From the NCBI RefSeq assembly GCF_008704795.1, contig NZ_CP023690.1, positions 9,000,501 through 9,064,500 on the forward strand: a DNA stretch of 64,000 bases, read 5' to 3'. The translations under genes were made by a program, and so were the position numbers. The notes beneath the pieces were generated by a model. The model saw only the letters and a list, made by a program, of their open reading frames with translations. It had not been told where the DNA came from and did no database searches. Source of the DNA: Streptomyces spectabilis. GTDB lineage: Bacteria; Actinomycetota; Actinomycetes; Streptomycetales; Streptomycetaceae. How positions within the stretch are numbered: position 1 is the stretch's first letter; every line of letters starts with the position of its first letter. Shown here piece by piece: positions 7,921 through 16,412 of the stretch.

Positions 7921-9099
7921 TCAGGTCAGGTCGAGGAAGCTCCACCGGGCTTCCGGCCGGGCGCCGCTGAGCCACTTGCCGCAGTTCTGGAGCACGACCG
8001 GACTCGACGTGATGTGCTGCGTGCCCGTCCCGAGGTCGCGCAGGAAGCGGTCGACCGGGCCGCGCCGGATCGCCGCCGAGCCGGCCCATCGGTGTACGGT
8101 GCGGCCCACCTCGGACACGGTCGAGGTCGTGTGGTTCAGGACGAGACGGATCAGAGTGTCCTGCTCGGTGCTCGGCAACTCGCCCTGGTCCAAGGTCTGT
8201 TCGACGTCCTGCCAGACGTCGTTCGCCCAGGCGCGGGCTGCCCGCAGGCGGGCCTCCGCCGTCGCGTACTCGGCGTGGAACTGGGAGGTGTCGACCGCGG
8301 CGCCCCGCGAACCGGTCCGCGCCGCGGCGACCCGCCTCAGCTCGTCCAGGAGCCGCCGGCCGACGCCGAGGGCCCAGCCCGTGTGCCCGATCGCCGACAT
8401 GTTGACCAGGCCGAGGCGGTAGACGGCACCGCCGTTGACCGGGGTGTCCGTGGTCGCGACGTAGGTGTACTCGTGCGGTACGTACACGTCGGCGCAGTGG
8501 TAGTCGATGCTGTGGGTCGCGCGCAGGCCGAGCACGTCCCAGTTGCCGTCCAGGGTCACCTGTGACTTCGGCATCGCGAGGACCCGCAGCTCATCGGTGC
8601 CCTCGACCTGGATCGCACTGTGGATGTGGGTGGCGTGCGCCATCCCGGACGCGAACTGCCACTGGCCGCTGACCCGGTAGCCGCCCTCCACGGGGACGGC
8701 CCGGCCGGGGCGTGTGCCGTGCCCGGAGAGCAGCGCGTACTTCCCGTTCGGCACGTCGGGGAACAGGGCGGCCGCCGCGTCCCCGGCGAGGTACGCCGCG
8801 GTGGTACCGGTCATCATCTGCAGCGCGAACATGGTCCACCCGGCCGAGGCGTCGTGGTAGCTCGCCCGCTCCGCCGTCTCGATCAGCTGCCGCGGCGCGA
8901 ACTCGTATCCGCCGAGGCTCAGCGGGAGCTCGGCCCGGACGATCCCCGTGTCGAGCAGGGCCCGCGCCGTGTCCTCCGGCAGCCTCCCCAACGCCTCGGC
9001 GGCATCGGCCCGTTCGTCGAGCATCCCGCCGAGGGCGTCGATCCGCTCCAGCACCCCCGCCAGTTCCGCGCTGACATGCAGCCGACCCGTGCCCCCCAT
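7921..9099 (-). CDS. Acyl-CoA-dehydrogenase-like flavoprotein (group D monooxygenase/HpaB-HsaA-like)
   Basis: A 392-residue protein with the acyl-CoA dehydrogenase fold: helical N-domain (residues 1-115), beta domain with SGQWQFASGMAHATH (about 138-152), and a helical C-domain. The C-terminus resembles the PF08028 type found in flavin-dependent hydroxylases such as HsaA and DszC, which use reduced FMN supplied by a reductase. No reductase gene is adjacent. The usual catalytic Glu of true acyl-CoA dehydrogenases is not evident, which favours a monooxygenase or oxidase. The ATG at 9099 has GAGAGGG upstream. The gene stands alone and is convergent with the GNAT gene. Confidence 0.8.
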   Translation of the reverse strand: MGGTGRLHVSAELAGVLERIDALGGMLDERADAAEALGRLPEDTARALLDTGIVRAELPLSLGGYEFAPRQLIETAERASYHDASAGWTMFALQMMTGTTAAYLAGDAAAALFPDVPNGKYALLSGHGTRPGRAVPVEGGYRVSGQWQFASGMAHATHIHSAIQVEGTDELRVLAMPKSQVTLDGNWDVLGLRATHSIDYHCADVYVPHEYTYVATTDTPVNGGAVYRLGLVNMSAIGHTGWALGVGRRLLDELRRVAAARTGSRGAAVDTSQFHAEYATAEARLRAARAWANDVWQDVEQTLDQGELPSTEQDTLIRLVLNHTTSTVSEVGRTVHRWAGSAAIRRGPVDRFLRDLGTGTQHITSSPVVLQNCGKWLSGARPEARWSFLDLT

Positions 9100-9215
9100 G
9101 GAAACCCTCTCCTCGTGGTGTGGTTCCCGATCGTCTCACGCACGTCTCACGCGTCCGCCCCGCGGCCCGGATCGCGGGCTCCGACCGGCGGTCACCGCCT
9201 CGGGCCCCGGCAGCC

Positions 9216-9416
9216 TTACAGGAAGTAGAGCGCGGCCAGCACCACCGCCAGTACGCCTGCCAGGACCGCGATCAGCGCCGACGAGGTGAGGACGTAGGCG
9301 CCGCCCATGCCCATCGCCGTGCCGTTGACGAGCTTCACGATCTCGGCGGGGGAGGGGCGGCGGGAACGCCGCTCCGCCGTGTCGTCCTTGTGCCGTGTTC
9401 CGATCTTCCGCTTCAT
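9216..9416 (-). CDS. Small single-pass membrane protein
   Basis: A 66-residue protein with a basic N-terminus (MKRKIGTRHKDD), a middle amphipathic stretch and one strong transmembrane segment at about residues 40-65 ending at the C-terminus. The start at 9416 has a good GGAGGAGG site. It is transcribed divergently from the ECF sigma factor. I do not recognise a family; a possible link to the sigma factor (membrane partner or anti-sigma-like peptide) is speculation from position only. Confidence 0.65.
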   Translation of the reverse strand: MKRKIGTRHKDDTAERRSRRPSPAEIVKLVNGTAMGMGGAYVLTSSALIAVLAGVLAVVLAALYFL

Positions 9417-9522
9417 GAGTGTTCTGCCTCCTCCGTACTCGTACGAAGAAGGGCGATTTCGAGCTGTCGCCGTGCAACTCCCTTCGTGGCGAGGAAAAGT
9501 GCCGTCCTCCTTGCACGCGAAC

Positions 9523-9545
9523 GGGCCCCGCGGGGCCCTATAGGG
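9523..9545. promoter_or_regulatory. Overlapping palindromes upstream of ECF sigma gene
   Basis: A perfect 16-bp palindrome (9523-9538, GGGCCCC/GGGGCCC halves) overlaps a perfect 10-bp palindrome CCCTATAGGG (9536-9545). Both lie 25-47 bp before the sigma-factor GTG, in the divergent region. Possible roles are an operator, or a terminator for readthrough. Confidence 0.4.
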
Positions 9546-9569
9546 AGACCGACCCAAGGAGGTGGCTGC

Positions 9570-10079
9570 GTGAGCCGTACAGGTGACCACGGGGCCGTCC
9601 CACCGGAGTTCTCCGAGTTCTTCAGAGCGGAATACCCCCGCCTCGTCCGCACCCTGGCCGCGACCGGGGCCAGGGTGGAGGAGGCCAAGGACGTCGCGCA
9701 GGAAGCCATGCTCGAACTCGCGGGCATCTGGCCGAACTGCCGCCGCCCCTACGGCTGGGTCCGCAAGGTGGCCTGGCACAAGTACCTGAAGATCGCGGAA
9801 CGCGACCGCAAGCGGACCAACGGCGAGTGGCAGGCCTGCCTGCACCCCCGGGTCGTACAGGACTGCGACGACCCGGACGAGAGGGAGTGGGTGCGGCAGC
9901 AGCTCGTCGAACTGCCGCCGCGACAGCGGGCCGTGATGGCCCTGTACGTGGACGGATACTCCACGGACGAGATCGCCGAACTGCTCAAGACGGAAGTGAG
10001 CACGGTGCGCAGTCACTTGCGGCACGCCCGCGTCGCGCTGCGGCGCGGCCTGGAGGGCGAGCGGGGAGACGGACTGTGA
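9570..10079 (+). CDS. ECF-type RNA polymerase sigma factor
   Basis: A 169-residue sigma-70-family protein. Region 2 begins FSEFFRAEYPRLVRTL and includes AKDVAQEAMLELAG, and region 4 ends with LPPRQRAVMALYVDGYSTDEIAELLKT and a helix-turn-helix (VSTVRSHLRHARVALRRGL). The GTG start at 9570 is set by a full AAGGAGG 7 nt upstream; the frame extends further 5' but without protein-like sequence. No anti-sigma gene with a zinc motif is adjacent. The downstream gene follows after a 19-bp tandem-repeat array and may be its functional partner. Confidence 0.88.
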   Translation: MSRTGDHGAVPPEFSEFFRAEYPRLVRTLAATGARVEEAKDVAQEAMLELAGIWPNCRRPYGWVRKVAWHKYLKIAERDRKRTNGEWQACLHPRVVQDCDDPDEREWVRQQLVELPPRQRAVMALYVDGYSTDEIAELLKTEVSTVRSHLRHARVALRRGLEGERGDGL

Positions 10080-10083
10080 CCGC

Positions 10084-10159
10084 CGTGCCCACGAGGAACG
10101 AGCGTGCCGACGAGGAACGAGCGTGCCCACGAGGAACGAGCGTGCCCACGAGGGACAAG
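10084..10159 (+). repeat. Four tandem 19-bp repeats
   Basis: Unit CGTGCCCACGAGGAACGAG in four head-to-tail copies (10084, 10103, 10122, 10141); the first and third are identical, the second has one change and the last two. The array fills the gap between the sigma-factor stop and the next gene's ribosome-binding site. Confidence 0.9.
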
Positions 10160-10174
10160 AAGGAGAGGCCGCAC

Positions 10175-10906
10175 ATGACCATGGGGGACAGCCGGAATCC
10201 CACCTCGATCCGAGTCAGCCCGCCGCCTCGGACGGGCGCCGAACTGAAGGTGCACCCGGCCTACGAGCGGTATCTCCGAGCGGTTCGGTCCGAGGTCGAC
10301 GCGGACCTCACGCCGGACGAGGTGGAGGCCAGACTGCGCACGGTGCTCGACGCGCACGCGCGGGGCCGCGGCGGTGCGGGGGAGCTGGACGCCTACACGT
10401 CCGACTTCGGCACCCGCGCCGACTGGGTGGTCTACGGACTCCACGTCGTCCAGCTGTGGCTGACGGCCATCGCGACGACGGAGTACGCGGGGGCGGGGCC
10501 GCGCCGCGACGAGGTCGACGACCTCGTCGTGGAGACGGTGGCACGGGCGGTCAACACCTTCCGCGACGAGATGGAGCGGCCGGAGAGCGCGCCCCGCCCC
10601 CGCACCGCGGGGACGGAGGCGAAGGCCGCGTTCCTCACCGAGTGCGTACGTCATCTGCCCTACGCCTACCGGGCGAGCCGGCTCATCGACATCGGAGCGC
10701 CGGACGACGCGTTCCAGCAGACGGGCGAGCCGCGCCTGGTCCAGCGGGTGGGGGCGTCCGCGACCGCCGAGGGCGGAGCGCGACTGCGCCGCGTCGGAGG
10801 CGTCGAGGAGTGCGACATGGACGAGGTGGTCGCGCTGACCCGGCGCGCGGTCCGCACCGCGGTCGAGCGCTACCCCGACATCGTCGGTCCCGGCTTCCCG
10901 CCGTGA
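10175..10906 (+). CDS. Protein of unknown function downstream of ECF sigma factor
   Basis: A 243-residue soluble protein with no signal peptide or transmembrane segment. The sequence is rich in Arg/Glu/Asp and predominantly helical; conserved-looking stretches are YERYLRAVRSEVDADLTPDE, WVVYGLHVVQLWLTAIAT and AFLTECVRHLPYAYRASRL. I do not recognise a family. ATG 10175 follows AAGGAGAGG at a good distance. It lies 95 bp after the sigma gene on the same strand, separated by the 19-bp repeats, so co-transcription is likely. A role in sigma-factor control is only inferred from position. Confidence 0.75.
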   Translation: MTMGDSRNPTSIRVSPPPRTGAELKVHPAYERYLRAVRSEVDADLTPDEVEARLRTVLDAHARGRGGAGELDAYTSDFGTRADWVVYGLHVVQLWLTAIATTEYAGAGPRRDEVDDLVVETVARAVNTFRDEMERPESAPRPRTAGTEAKAAFLTECVRHLPYAYRASRLIDIGAPDDAFQQTGEPRLVQRVGASATAEGGARLRRVGGVEECDMDEVVALTRRAVRTAVERYPDIVGPGFPP

Positions 10907-10945
10907 TCCGACCGCGCACGGAGAGACACCCGGGGGGACCGGAAC

Positions 10946-11998
10946 ATGGACGGATACGACGCGAAGGTGCGGCGAGTCCTTCGGCGGTCGTACGAACTCG
11001 ACCACGGGCACTACGCGATAGGGATAGAGGTACTCCCCTACAAGCTCGCCGGTGTCGTCGTCACCAGCGAGGGGGTGGTGACCGCCCGGTCCCGGACGGA
11101 CCTGTCCGACATGGAGCCCGAGGCGGTCGTCGAGCGCGCGGCGGCGCTGATCCGCTCACTCGCCGACAGCAAGCTGGGGCGCTCCTTCCCCAGGAACCGG
11201 GTGTGCGTCGGCGTACAGGTCGGCGGGCCCGTCGACGCGGACACGGGCCTGGTGCGCCATCTGGTCAACGGACCCGATGACCACGGGAAGGAGAAGCCAC
11301 CGCCTTATGAGTGGGTGGAGTTCCCGCTCGGCCCCAGACTCAGGGCCGCCACCGGCTGGGACACCGTCGTCGAGAACGACGCGCACGCCTTCGCCGCCTA
11401 CGAACAGACGCTGGGGGCGGGGCGCCACGCGGACACCTTCGCCGTGGTGCTCGTCCGCGACGGCGTCGGCGCCGGCATGGTGGTGCGCCGCGAACGCCTC
11501 AGCGTGCCCATGGAGTTCGGGCACCTGCGGGTGTGGCCGCAAGGGCGCGTCTGCGACTGCGGCATGCGCGGCTGCATCGAGAGCCAGGTGGGCAACCGAG
11601 CGCTGACCGGGGCGATCAAGGACCTCACCGGGCGGGAGCTGGACGGCCTGGAGGCGGCGGTGGACCTCGCCGACGGCGACGACCCGCACGCCCTGGCCGC
11701 GGTCGCCGCCTTCCGCAAGGCGGGCACCTCGGTCGCCCGTGGACTCGCTCATCTGCTGACCCTCTTCGGGCCGAGCCACGTCGTCCTGTACGCCGCCGAC
11801 AGCCTGCTCATCAGCGGCCGCGGGCACCGCGCGGCCAACGCCTTCCTGAGCGCGGTGGGCACGTACCGCTCGTACGCCTTCCACGACAACCGCGACTGCC
11901 ACCTCGTCACCAAGCCGCTCGTCGCCGACCGGGGCGCGCACGGCGCGGCCCTGATCGCGCTGCAGCACTGCTTCGGCGTGCGGCTCCCACCCCACTGA
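10946..11998 (+). CDS. ROK-family protein with degenerate phosphate-binding loop
   Basis: A 350-residue ROK protein. It keeps the catalytic-type Asp in VENDAHAFAAYE and the zinc signature GHLRVWPQGRVCDCGMRGC followed by Ile-Glu. However, the N-terminal ATP loop usually written DxGGTK reads GIEVLPYK here, so kinase activity is doubtful. It lacks the N-terminal winged helix of ROK regulators, although a short basic helix (DAKVRRVLRRSYELDH) precedes the core. It may be a sugar sensor or non-catalytic paralogue. The gene ends in a 22-bp repeat that also forms the spacer to the next ROK gene. Confidence 0.8.
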   Translation: MDGYDAKVRRVLRRSYELDHGHYAIGIEVLPYKLAGVVVTSEGVVTARSRTDLSDMEPEAVVERAAALIRSLADSKLGRSFPRNRVCVGVQVGGPVDADTGLVRHLVNGPDDHGKEKPPPYEWVEFPLGPRLRAATGWDTVVENDAHAFAAYEQTLGAGRHADTFAVVLVRDGVGAGMVVRRERLSVPMEFGHLRVWPQGRVCDCGMRGCIESQVGNRALTGAIKDLTGRELDGLEAAVDLADGDDPHALAAVAAFRKAGTSVARGLAHLLTLFGPSHVVLYAADSLLISGRGHRAANAFLSAVGTYRSYAFHDNRDCHLVTKPLVADRGAHGAALIALQHCFGVRLPPH

Positions 11999-12045
11999 GC
12001 CCGGGCTCCCACCCCACTGAGCCCCGGCTCGAACCCCACTAGGAG
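11982..12045 (+). repeat. Three tandem 22-bp repeats spanning a stop codon
   Basis: The copies start at 11982, 12004 and 12026 (unit GGCTCCCACCCCACTGAGCC plus two bases). The first two are nearly identical and the third diverges. The stop codon of the first ROK gene lies in copy 1, and the ribosome-binding site of the next gene begins at the end of copy 3. Confidence 0.85.
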
Positions 12046-12052
12046 AAGCCCC

Positions 12053-13063
12053 ATGGACCCCTTTCCCTCCCTCCCTTCCCTCGGGCCGTCCGCCCCCCGC
12101 TTCCTCGGCCTCGACGTCGGCGGTACGAAGATCGCCGCAGGCGTCGTCGACACGGACGGGCACATCGTGGAACGCGTGCCCGCGGTGCCGTGCCCCGCGG
12201 CCGATCAGGACGCGATGCTGAAGGCGGCCGTCCTGCTGATCGAGGCGTTGCGTTCCCGCCACCCCGACGTCGCGGGCGTCGGGGTGGGGGTGGCCGGGCT
12301 CGTCGACTGGCCCGACGGCCGCGTCCGCACGGCCCCGAACAGCGCCTTCCGCGACGCGCCGCTGCGCCGCCTGCTGCGGGACGCGACCGGCCTGCCGACC
12401 GTGGTCGACAACGACGCGAACACCGCGTGCTGGGCCGAGTACCGCCTCGGGCACAGCGCCTCGTACATGGCCTTCGTCACCGTCGGCACCGGTGTGGGCG
12501 GCGGTCTCGTGCTCGACGACCGGCTCTTCCGCGGCGGCACCGGCATCGGCACGGAGATCGGGCACATGATCGTCGACCCGCACGGCACCGAGCGCTGCGG
12601 CTGCGGCACCATCGGCTGTCTGGAACCCCTGGCCTCCGGCCCGGCACTGGCGCGCTACGCCACGCTGGCGGCGGCGGGGCGGCCGACGGGCCACCTCGCC
12701 GCGGGCCGCCGCCGGGTCACGGGCGAGGACGTCACCGCCGCCGCACAGGCCGGAGACCCCGCCGCGCGGGCGCAGCTGGCCCGCATCGGCCACTGGCTCG
12801 GCATCGGCATCGCGACCCTCGTGAACCTCTTCGACGTCGAACTGATCGTCCTCGGCGGTGGCGTGGCCGGTGCCGGTGAACCCCTGCTCACCCCGGTGCG
12901 GGAGAGCTTCGAGGAGTACGTCACCGCGCGCGCCCACCGCGACCTGCCGGACATCAGGCTGACCCGCTGCGGCCCGGAGGCGGGGTGGGTCGGCGCCGCG
13001 CTCCTCGCCCGCGACGGCCTCTGTGTGCCCGGGCCGCAGGCCCGGCGCACGGCGGTCACCTGA
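12053..13063 (+). CDS. ROK-family sugar kinase (glucokinase-like)
   Basis: A 336-residue kinase that would phosphorylate glucose or a related sugar with ATP. It has the intact ATP loop LDVGGTKIAAGVVD (residues about 18-31), the catalytic VDNDANTACWAE, the glycine loop TVGTGVGGG, and the ROK zinc motif GHMIVDPHGTERCGCGTIGC. AGGAG precedes ATG 12053. It follows the degenerate ROK paralogue after a repeat-filled spacer and ends 13 bp from the convergent dhaM. The pair may work as catalytic and sensory partners, but that is inference. Confidence 0.88.
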   Translation: MDPFPSLPSLGPSAPRFLGLDVGGTKIAAGVVDTDGHIVERVPAVPCPAADQDAMLKAAVLLIEALRSRHPDVAGVGVGVAGLVDWPDGRVRTAPNSAFRDAPLRRLLRDATGLPTVVDNDANTACWAEYRLGHSASYMAFVTVGTGVGGGLVLDDRLFRGGTGIGTEIGHMIVDPHGTERCGCGTIGCLEPLASGPALARYATLAAAGRPTGHLAAGRRRVTGEDVTAAAQAGDPAARAQLARIGHWLGIGIATLVNLFDVELIVLGGGVAGAGEPLLTPVRESFEEYVTARAHRDLPDIRLTRCGPEAGWVGAALLARDGLCVPGPQARRTAVT

Positions 13064-13075
13064 ACCCGCCGCCCC

Positions 13076-13486
13076 TCACACCTTCCGGTAGGAGTACGCC
13101 TCCTGGGCCGCCGCCGCCACGGCGGTGAGGTCCCCGCCCGCCGACGCCGTGACGACCGCCGCGACCGCGCCCTCGACGAAGGGGGCGTCCAACAGGCGGC
13201 TGAGGGCGGGCAGTTCGTCGCCCTCGGCGATGAGGGCCTTCACGGTGAGCACGGCACTGCCCAGGTCGGCGAGGATCGCCACGCCCGCGCCCCGGTCGAC
13301 CCGGTGGGCGGCGGCCGCGACGAGGTCGGAGCTGGTGCCGAGGCCGCCGTCCGCGGTGCCGCCCGCCGGGGCGACGGGGCCTGTCCCGCCGCCCGCGAGG
13401 TCCTGGGCGAGCAGCGCGACGGACTCCGCGACGGCGGCGCTGTGCGAGACGAGCACGATGCCCACGCGCTGGACGCCGTCACTCAC
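13076..13486 (-). CDS. dhaM: DhaM, phosphoryl carrier (EIIA-type) for dihydroxyacetone kinase
   Basis: A 136-residue EIIA-mannose-like domain with the active His in GIVLVSHSAAVAE near the N-terminus and the family hallmark GVAILADLGSAVLTVKAL. It hands phosphate from HPr to the ADP bound on DhaL. Only the IIA domain is present, as in Gram-positive DhaM; the E. coli protein carries extra HPr and EI domains. GTG 13486 overlaps the dhaL stop by 8 bp and has GGAGGC upstream, indicating translational coupling. Third gene of dhaKLM; some downstream overlap with the ROK kinase terminator region. Confidence 0.88.
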   Translation of the reverse strand: MSDGVQRVGIVLVSHSAAVAESVALLAQDLAGGGTGPVAPAGGTADGGLGTSSDLVAAAAHRVDRGAGVAILADLGSAVLTVKALIAEGDELPALSRLLDAPFVEGAVAAVVTASAGGDLTAVAAAAQEAYSYRKV

Positions 13487-14090
13487 CGGGCGCCTCCCCG
13501 GCGGCCTCGGCGAGGGCCTCGAACAGCAGGGCCGACGAGGTCGCCCCCGGATCCTGGTGGCCGACGCTGCGCTCGCCCAGATAGCTGGCCCTGCCCTTGC
13601 GCGCCTGGAGCGGGATCGTCGCAAGGGCCCCTCGGCGGGCCGCCTCCCGGGCCGCCGCGTACGACGTCGGCAGCGCGTCCACGCCCGGGACCAGCGAGTC
13701 CAGCATCGTCTTGTCGCCGAGCGCGGCGCCGCCGAGCGCGGCCACCGCGTCCACCCCCGCGCGCAGCGCCTCGGCGAACTCCGCCTCGCTGACCTCCGGC
13801 GCCTCGCCGAGCGCCTTGCCCGTGCGGCGCAGCAGCGTGCCGTACAGCGGTCCGGACGCGCCGCCCACCGTGGAGATCAACTGCCGTCCCGCGAGGGTCA
13901 GGACGGCGCCCGGGGTGTCGGGGGCCTCCTTCTCCGGCGTGGCGACGACGGCGGTGAAGCCGCGTCGCAGATTGCTGCCGTGGTCGGCGTCGCCGATCGG
14001 CGAGTCCAGCTCGGTGAGGCGGTCCGCCTCGCGGTCCACGGCCGCCGCGGCCGCGGCGAGCCAGCGGTGGAAGAAGTCGGCGTCGAGCAC
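13479..14090 (-). CDS. dhaL: DhaL, ADP-binding subunit of dihydroxyacetone kinase
   Basis: A 203-residue all-helical subunit. It shows ELDSPIGDADHGSNLRRGF (the Asp residues that hold two Mg ions and ADP), STVGGASGPLYGTLL and the C-terminal KGRASYLGERSVGHQDPGA. It transfers phosphate from DhaM to dihydroxyacetone bound on DhaK. GTG 14090 has a perfect AGGAGG 5 nt upstream; longer upstream frames lack a site. It lies 62 bp after dhaK on the same strand and overlaps dhaM. Confidence 0.92.
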   Translation of the reverse strand: MLDADFFHRWLAAAAAAVDREADRLTELDSPIGDADHGSNLRRGFTAVVATPEKEAPDTPGAVLTLAGRQLISTVGGASGPLYGTLLRRTGKALGEAPEVSEAEFAEALRAGVDAVAALGGAALGDKTMLDSLVPGVDALPTSYAAAREAARRGALATIPLQARKGRASYLGERSVGHQDPGATSSALLFEALAEAAGEAPGE

Positions 14091-14152
14091 GGGGCCTCCT
14101 CGCGTCGGGTGTTCCGGAAGCGTGCGCGCGGTCGGACGTCCGACCGCGGCTC

Positions 14153-15145
14153 TCACCTGCCCCAGCGCAACGCGGCTGTGTGCACCGGAGCGTCCCACAG
14201 GCGCAGCAGCTCCTCGTCGATCTGACACAGGGACACCGAGGCGCCCGCCATGTCGAGCGAGGTCACGTAGTTGCCCACGAGCGTGCGGGCCACGGCCACG
14301 CCGCGCTCGCGGAGCACGCGGTGCACCTCGGCGTTGAAGCCGTACAGCTCGAGGAGCGGGGTGGCGCCCATGCCGTTGACGAGGACGAGCACGGGGCTGC
14401 GCGGGTCGAGGTCCTCGAGGACGGCGTGCACGGCGAAGTCGGCGATCTCGCCGGACGTCATCATCGGGCGCCGCTCGCGGCCCGGCTCGCCGTGGATGCC
14501 GATGCCCAGCTCCAGCTCACCGGCCGGAAGGTCGAAGGTGGGGGAGCCCTTCGCGGGCGTGGAGCAGGCACTGAGGGCGACGCCGAAGCTGCGCGCGTTG
14601 TCGTTGACGCGCCGGGCGACGGCCTCGACGCGCTCCAGGGGCATGCCCTCCTCGGCGGCCGCGCCCGCGAGCTTCTCCACGAACAGGGTCGCGCCGGTGC
14701 CGCGCCGCCCCGCGGTGTAGAGGCTGTCGCTGACCGCCACGTCGTCGTTCACGAGGACCTTGGCGACCTGGACGCCCTCGTCCTCGGCGAGTTCGGCGGC
14801 CATGTCGAAGTTCAGTACGTCACCGGTGTAGTTCTTGATGACGAACAGCACGCCCGCGCCGCTGTCCACCGCGGCCGCCGCCCGCACCATCTGGTCCGGC
14901 ACGGGTGAGGTGTACACCTCACCCGGGCACGCGGCCGAGAGCATCCCCGGACCGACGAATCCCCCGTGCAGCGGCTCGTGCCCCGAGCCCCCGCCGGAGA
15001 CCAGCGCGACCTTCCCGGCGACGGGCGCGTCCCTGCGGACGATCACCCGGTTCTCGACGTCCACGGCCAGCTCCGGGTGCGCGGCCGCCATCCCCCTGAG
15101 CGCGTCCGCGACCACGCTCTCCGCCACGTTGATGAGCATCCTCAT
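14153..15145 (-). CDS. dhaK: DhaK, dihydroxyacetone-binding subunit
   Basis: A 330-residue subunit of expected length. Conserved motifs are KVALVSGGGSGHEPLHGGFVG (about residues 45-65), IKNYTGDVLNFDMAAE, and the GIGIHGEPG loop whose His forms the covalent hemiaminal with dihydroxyacetone. It starts the dhaKLM block. Only 45 bp separate it from the stop of an upstream MFS gene on the same strand, so readthrough from the decarboxylase operon is possible. AGGAGGTA precedes ATG 15145. Confidence 0.95.
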   Translation of the reverse strand: MRMLINVAESVVADALRGMAAAHPELAVDVENRVIVRRDAPVAGKVALVSGGGSGHEPLHGGFVGPGMLSAACPGEVYTSPVPDQMVRAAAAVDSGAGVLFVIKNYTGDVLNFDMAAELAEDEGVQVAKVLVNDDVAVSDSLYTAGRRGTGATLFVEKLAGAAAEEGMPLERVEAVARRVNDNARSFGVALSACSTPAKGSPTFDLPAGELELGIGIHGEPGRERRPMMTSGEIADFAVHAVLEDLDPRSPVLVLVNGMGATPLLELYGFNAEVHRVLRERGVAVARTLVGNYVTSLDMAGASVSLCQIDEELLRLWDAPVHTAALRWGR

Positions 15146-15190
15146 GGGTACCTCCTGTCATGGGCAGTATTGACCTTGCGGCAGCGACGG

Positions 15191-16399
15191 TCACGCGAAG
15201 CCTCCGAGGTCTTTCTCGGCGGGCGCTCGTAGGTGGTGGCCGCCCACGAGCGCCACCACGACCGCCATCGCCCCCGCCGCGCACGGCACGACGTACCCCG
15301 ACTCGGCGCCCGAGGAGTCCACGACCCGGCCCGAGACCGCGGAGCCGACGGCGAGGCCAACGGCCAGGCCCGTGCCTGTCCATGACATGCCCTCGGTGAA
15401 CTTGCTCCGGGGCACGTGCCGTTCCAGGAGGGGCATGGCGGTGATCATGGTGGGCGCGATGCAGAGCCCGGCGAGGAAGAGCAGCGGCGCGAGCAGCCAC
15501 AGACTGGTCACGAACAGCAGCGGCAGCACCGTCGCCGCCATGGCGCAGACACCCACGAACCAGTGGGTGAACGGCGGGCCCTTGAGGTGGACCAGGCCGA
15601 GGACGACGCCTGCGGCGCAGGAACCGATCGCGTACGCGGCGAGCACCAGGCTCGCCGCGCCCTTGTGGCCGCGCTCCTCGGCGAACGCCACCGTGACCAC
15701 GTCGACGGAGCCGAAGACGGCACCGATGGCGACATAGGTGGCGACGAGCACCTGAAGGCCCCGGGAGCGCAGCGCCGAGCCCTCGTCGTGCGCCGCGCGG
15801 GGATGCGGAGCGGGCTCGGTGCCGCGCTGGGCCGTGAGCCAGAGAACGCCGACGCTGAGGAACCCGCCCGCGAGGACCACCCCCGCCTGCGGGAACCACG
15901 CGATGGACAGGCCGATGGAGACGATGGGGCCGACGATGTAGCACACCTCGTCCACCACGGCCTCCCAGGAGTACGCGGTGTGCAGGTCGCGCGGCGACCC
16001 CTGATGGACCTCGGCCCAGCGGGCCTTGACCATCGAGCCGACGTTCGGCGCGCAGCCGATGCCCGCGGCGAACAGGAAGAGCGCCCACTCCTGGGCGTCC
16101 CGGTGGAGGCAGAGGAGGAAGCCCGCCACCGCGGCGACGGCGACGAGGGTCACCGGACGCAACACCCTCGCCTGGCCGTGCCGGTCCACCAGGCGCGACG
16201 TCTGCGGGCCGATGGCGGCGGCCGCGAGCGCGAAGGTCGCGGCCAGCGCGCCCGCGAGGCCGTACCGCCCGGTGACCTGGGAGACCAACGTGATCATGCC
16301 GACGCCCATCATGGACAGCGTCATGCGCCCGAAGAAGCCCGCGGCGGTGAACGAGGCCGCGCCGGGCGCGGCGAGTATCTTGCGGTAGGGATTCGACAA
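15191..16399 (-). CDS. MFS transporter (12 TM)
   Basis: A 402-residue polytopic protein with about 12 hydrophobic segments and an MFS-type loop (SRLVDRHGQARVLRP) after helix 2. I chose the TTG at 16399 because GGAG lies 6 nt upstream and the product begins SNPYRKILAAPG, as in related actinobacterial permeases; the ATG at 16444 would extend into the preceding gene. It starts 13 bp after the aminotransferase stop and is the third gene of a decarboxylase-aminotransferase-transporter operon, so it may export the product or import the precursor. Confidence 0.85.
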   Translation of the reverse strand: MSNPYRKILAAPGAASFTAAGFFGRMTLSMMGVGMITLVSQVTGRYGLAGALAATFALAAAAIGPQTSRLVDRHGQARVLRPVTLVAVAAVAGFLLCLHRDAQEWALFLFAAGIGCAPNVGSMVKARWAEVHQGSPRDLHTAYSWEAVVDEVCYIVGPIVSIGLSIAWFPQAGVVLAGGFLSVGVLWLTAQRGTEPAPHPRAAHDEGSALRSRGLQVLVATYVAIGAVFGSVDVVTVAFAEERGHKGAASLVLAAYAIGSCAAGVVLGLVHLKGPPFTHWFVGVCAMAATVLPLLFVTSLWLLAPLLFLAGLCIAPTMITAMPLLERHVPRSKFTEGMSWTGTGLAVGLAVGSAVSGRVVDSSGAESGYVVPCAAGAMAVVVALVGGHHLRAPAEKDLGGFA

Positions 16400-16412
16400 C
16401 GAGGGCTCCGGA

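Noticed and set aside
9537..9549. Sequence resembling the end of a phage T7 promoter (TATAGGGAGA)
   Set aside because: Only the initiation part matches; the upstream T7 consensus is absent and the bases belong to a palindrome.
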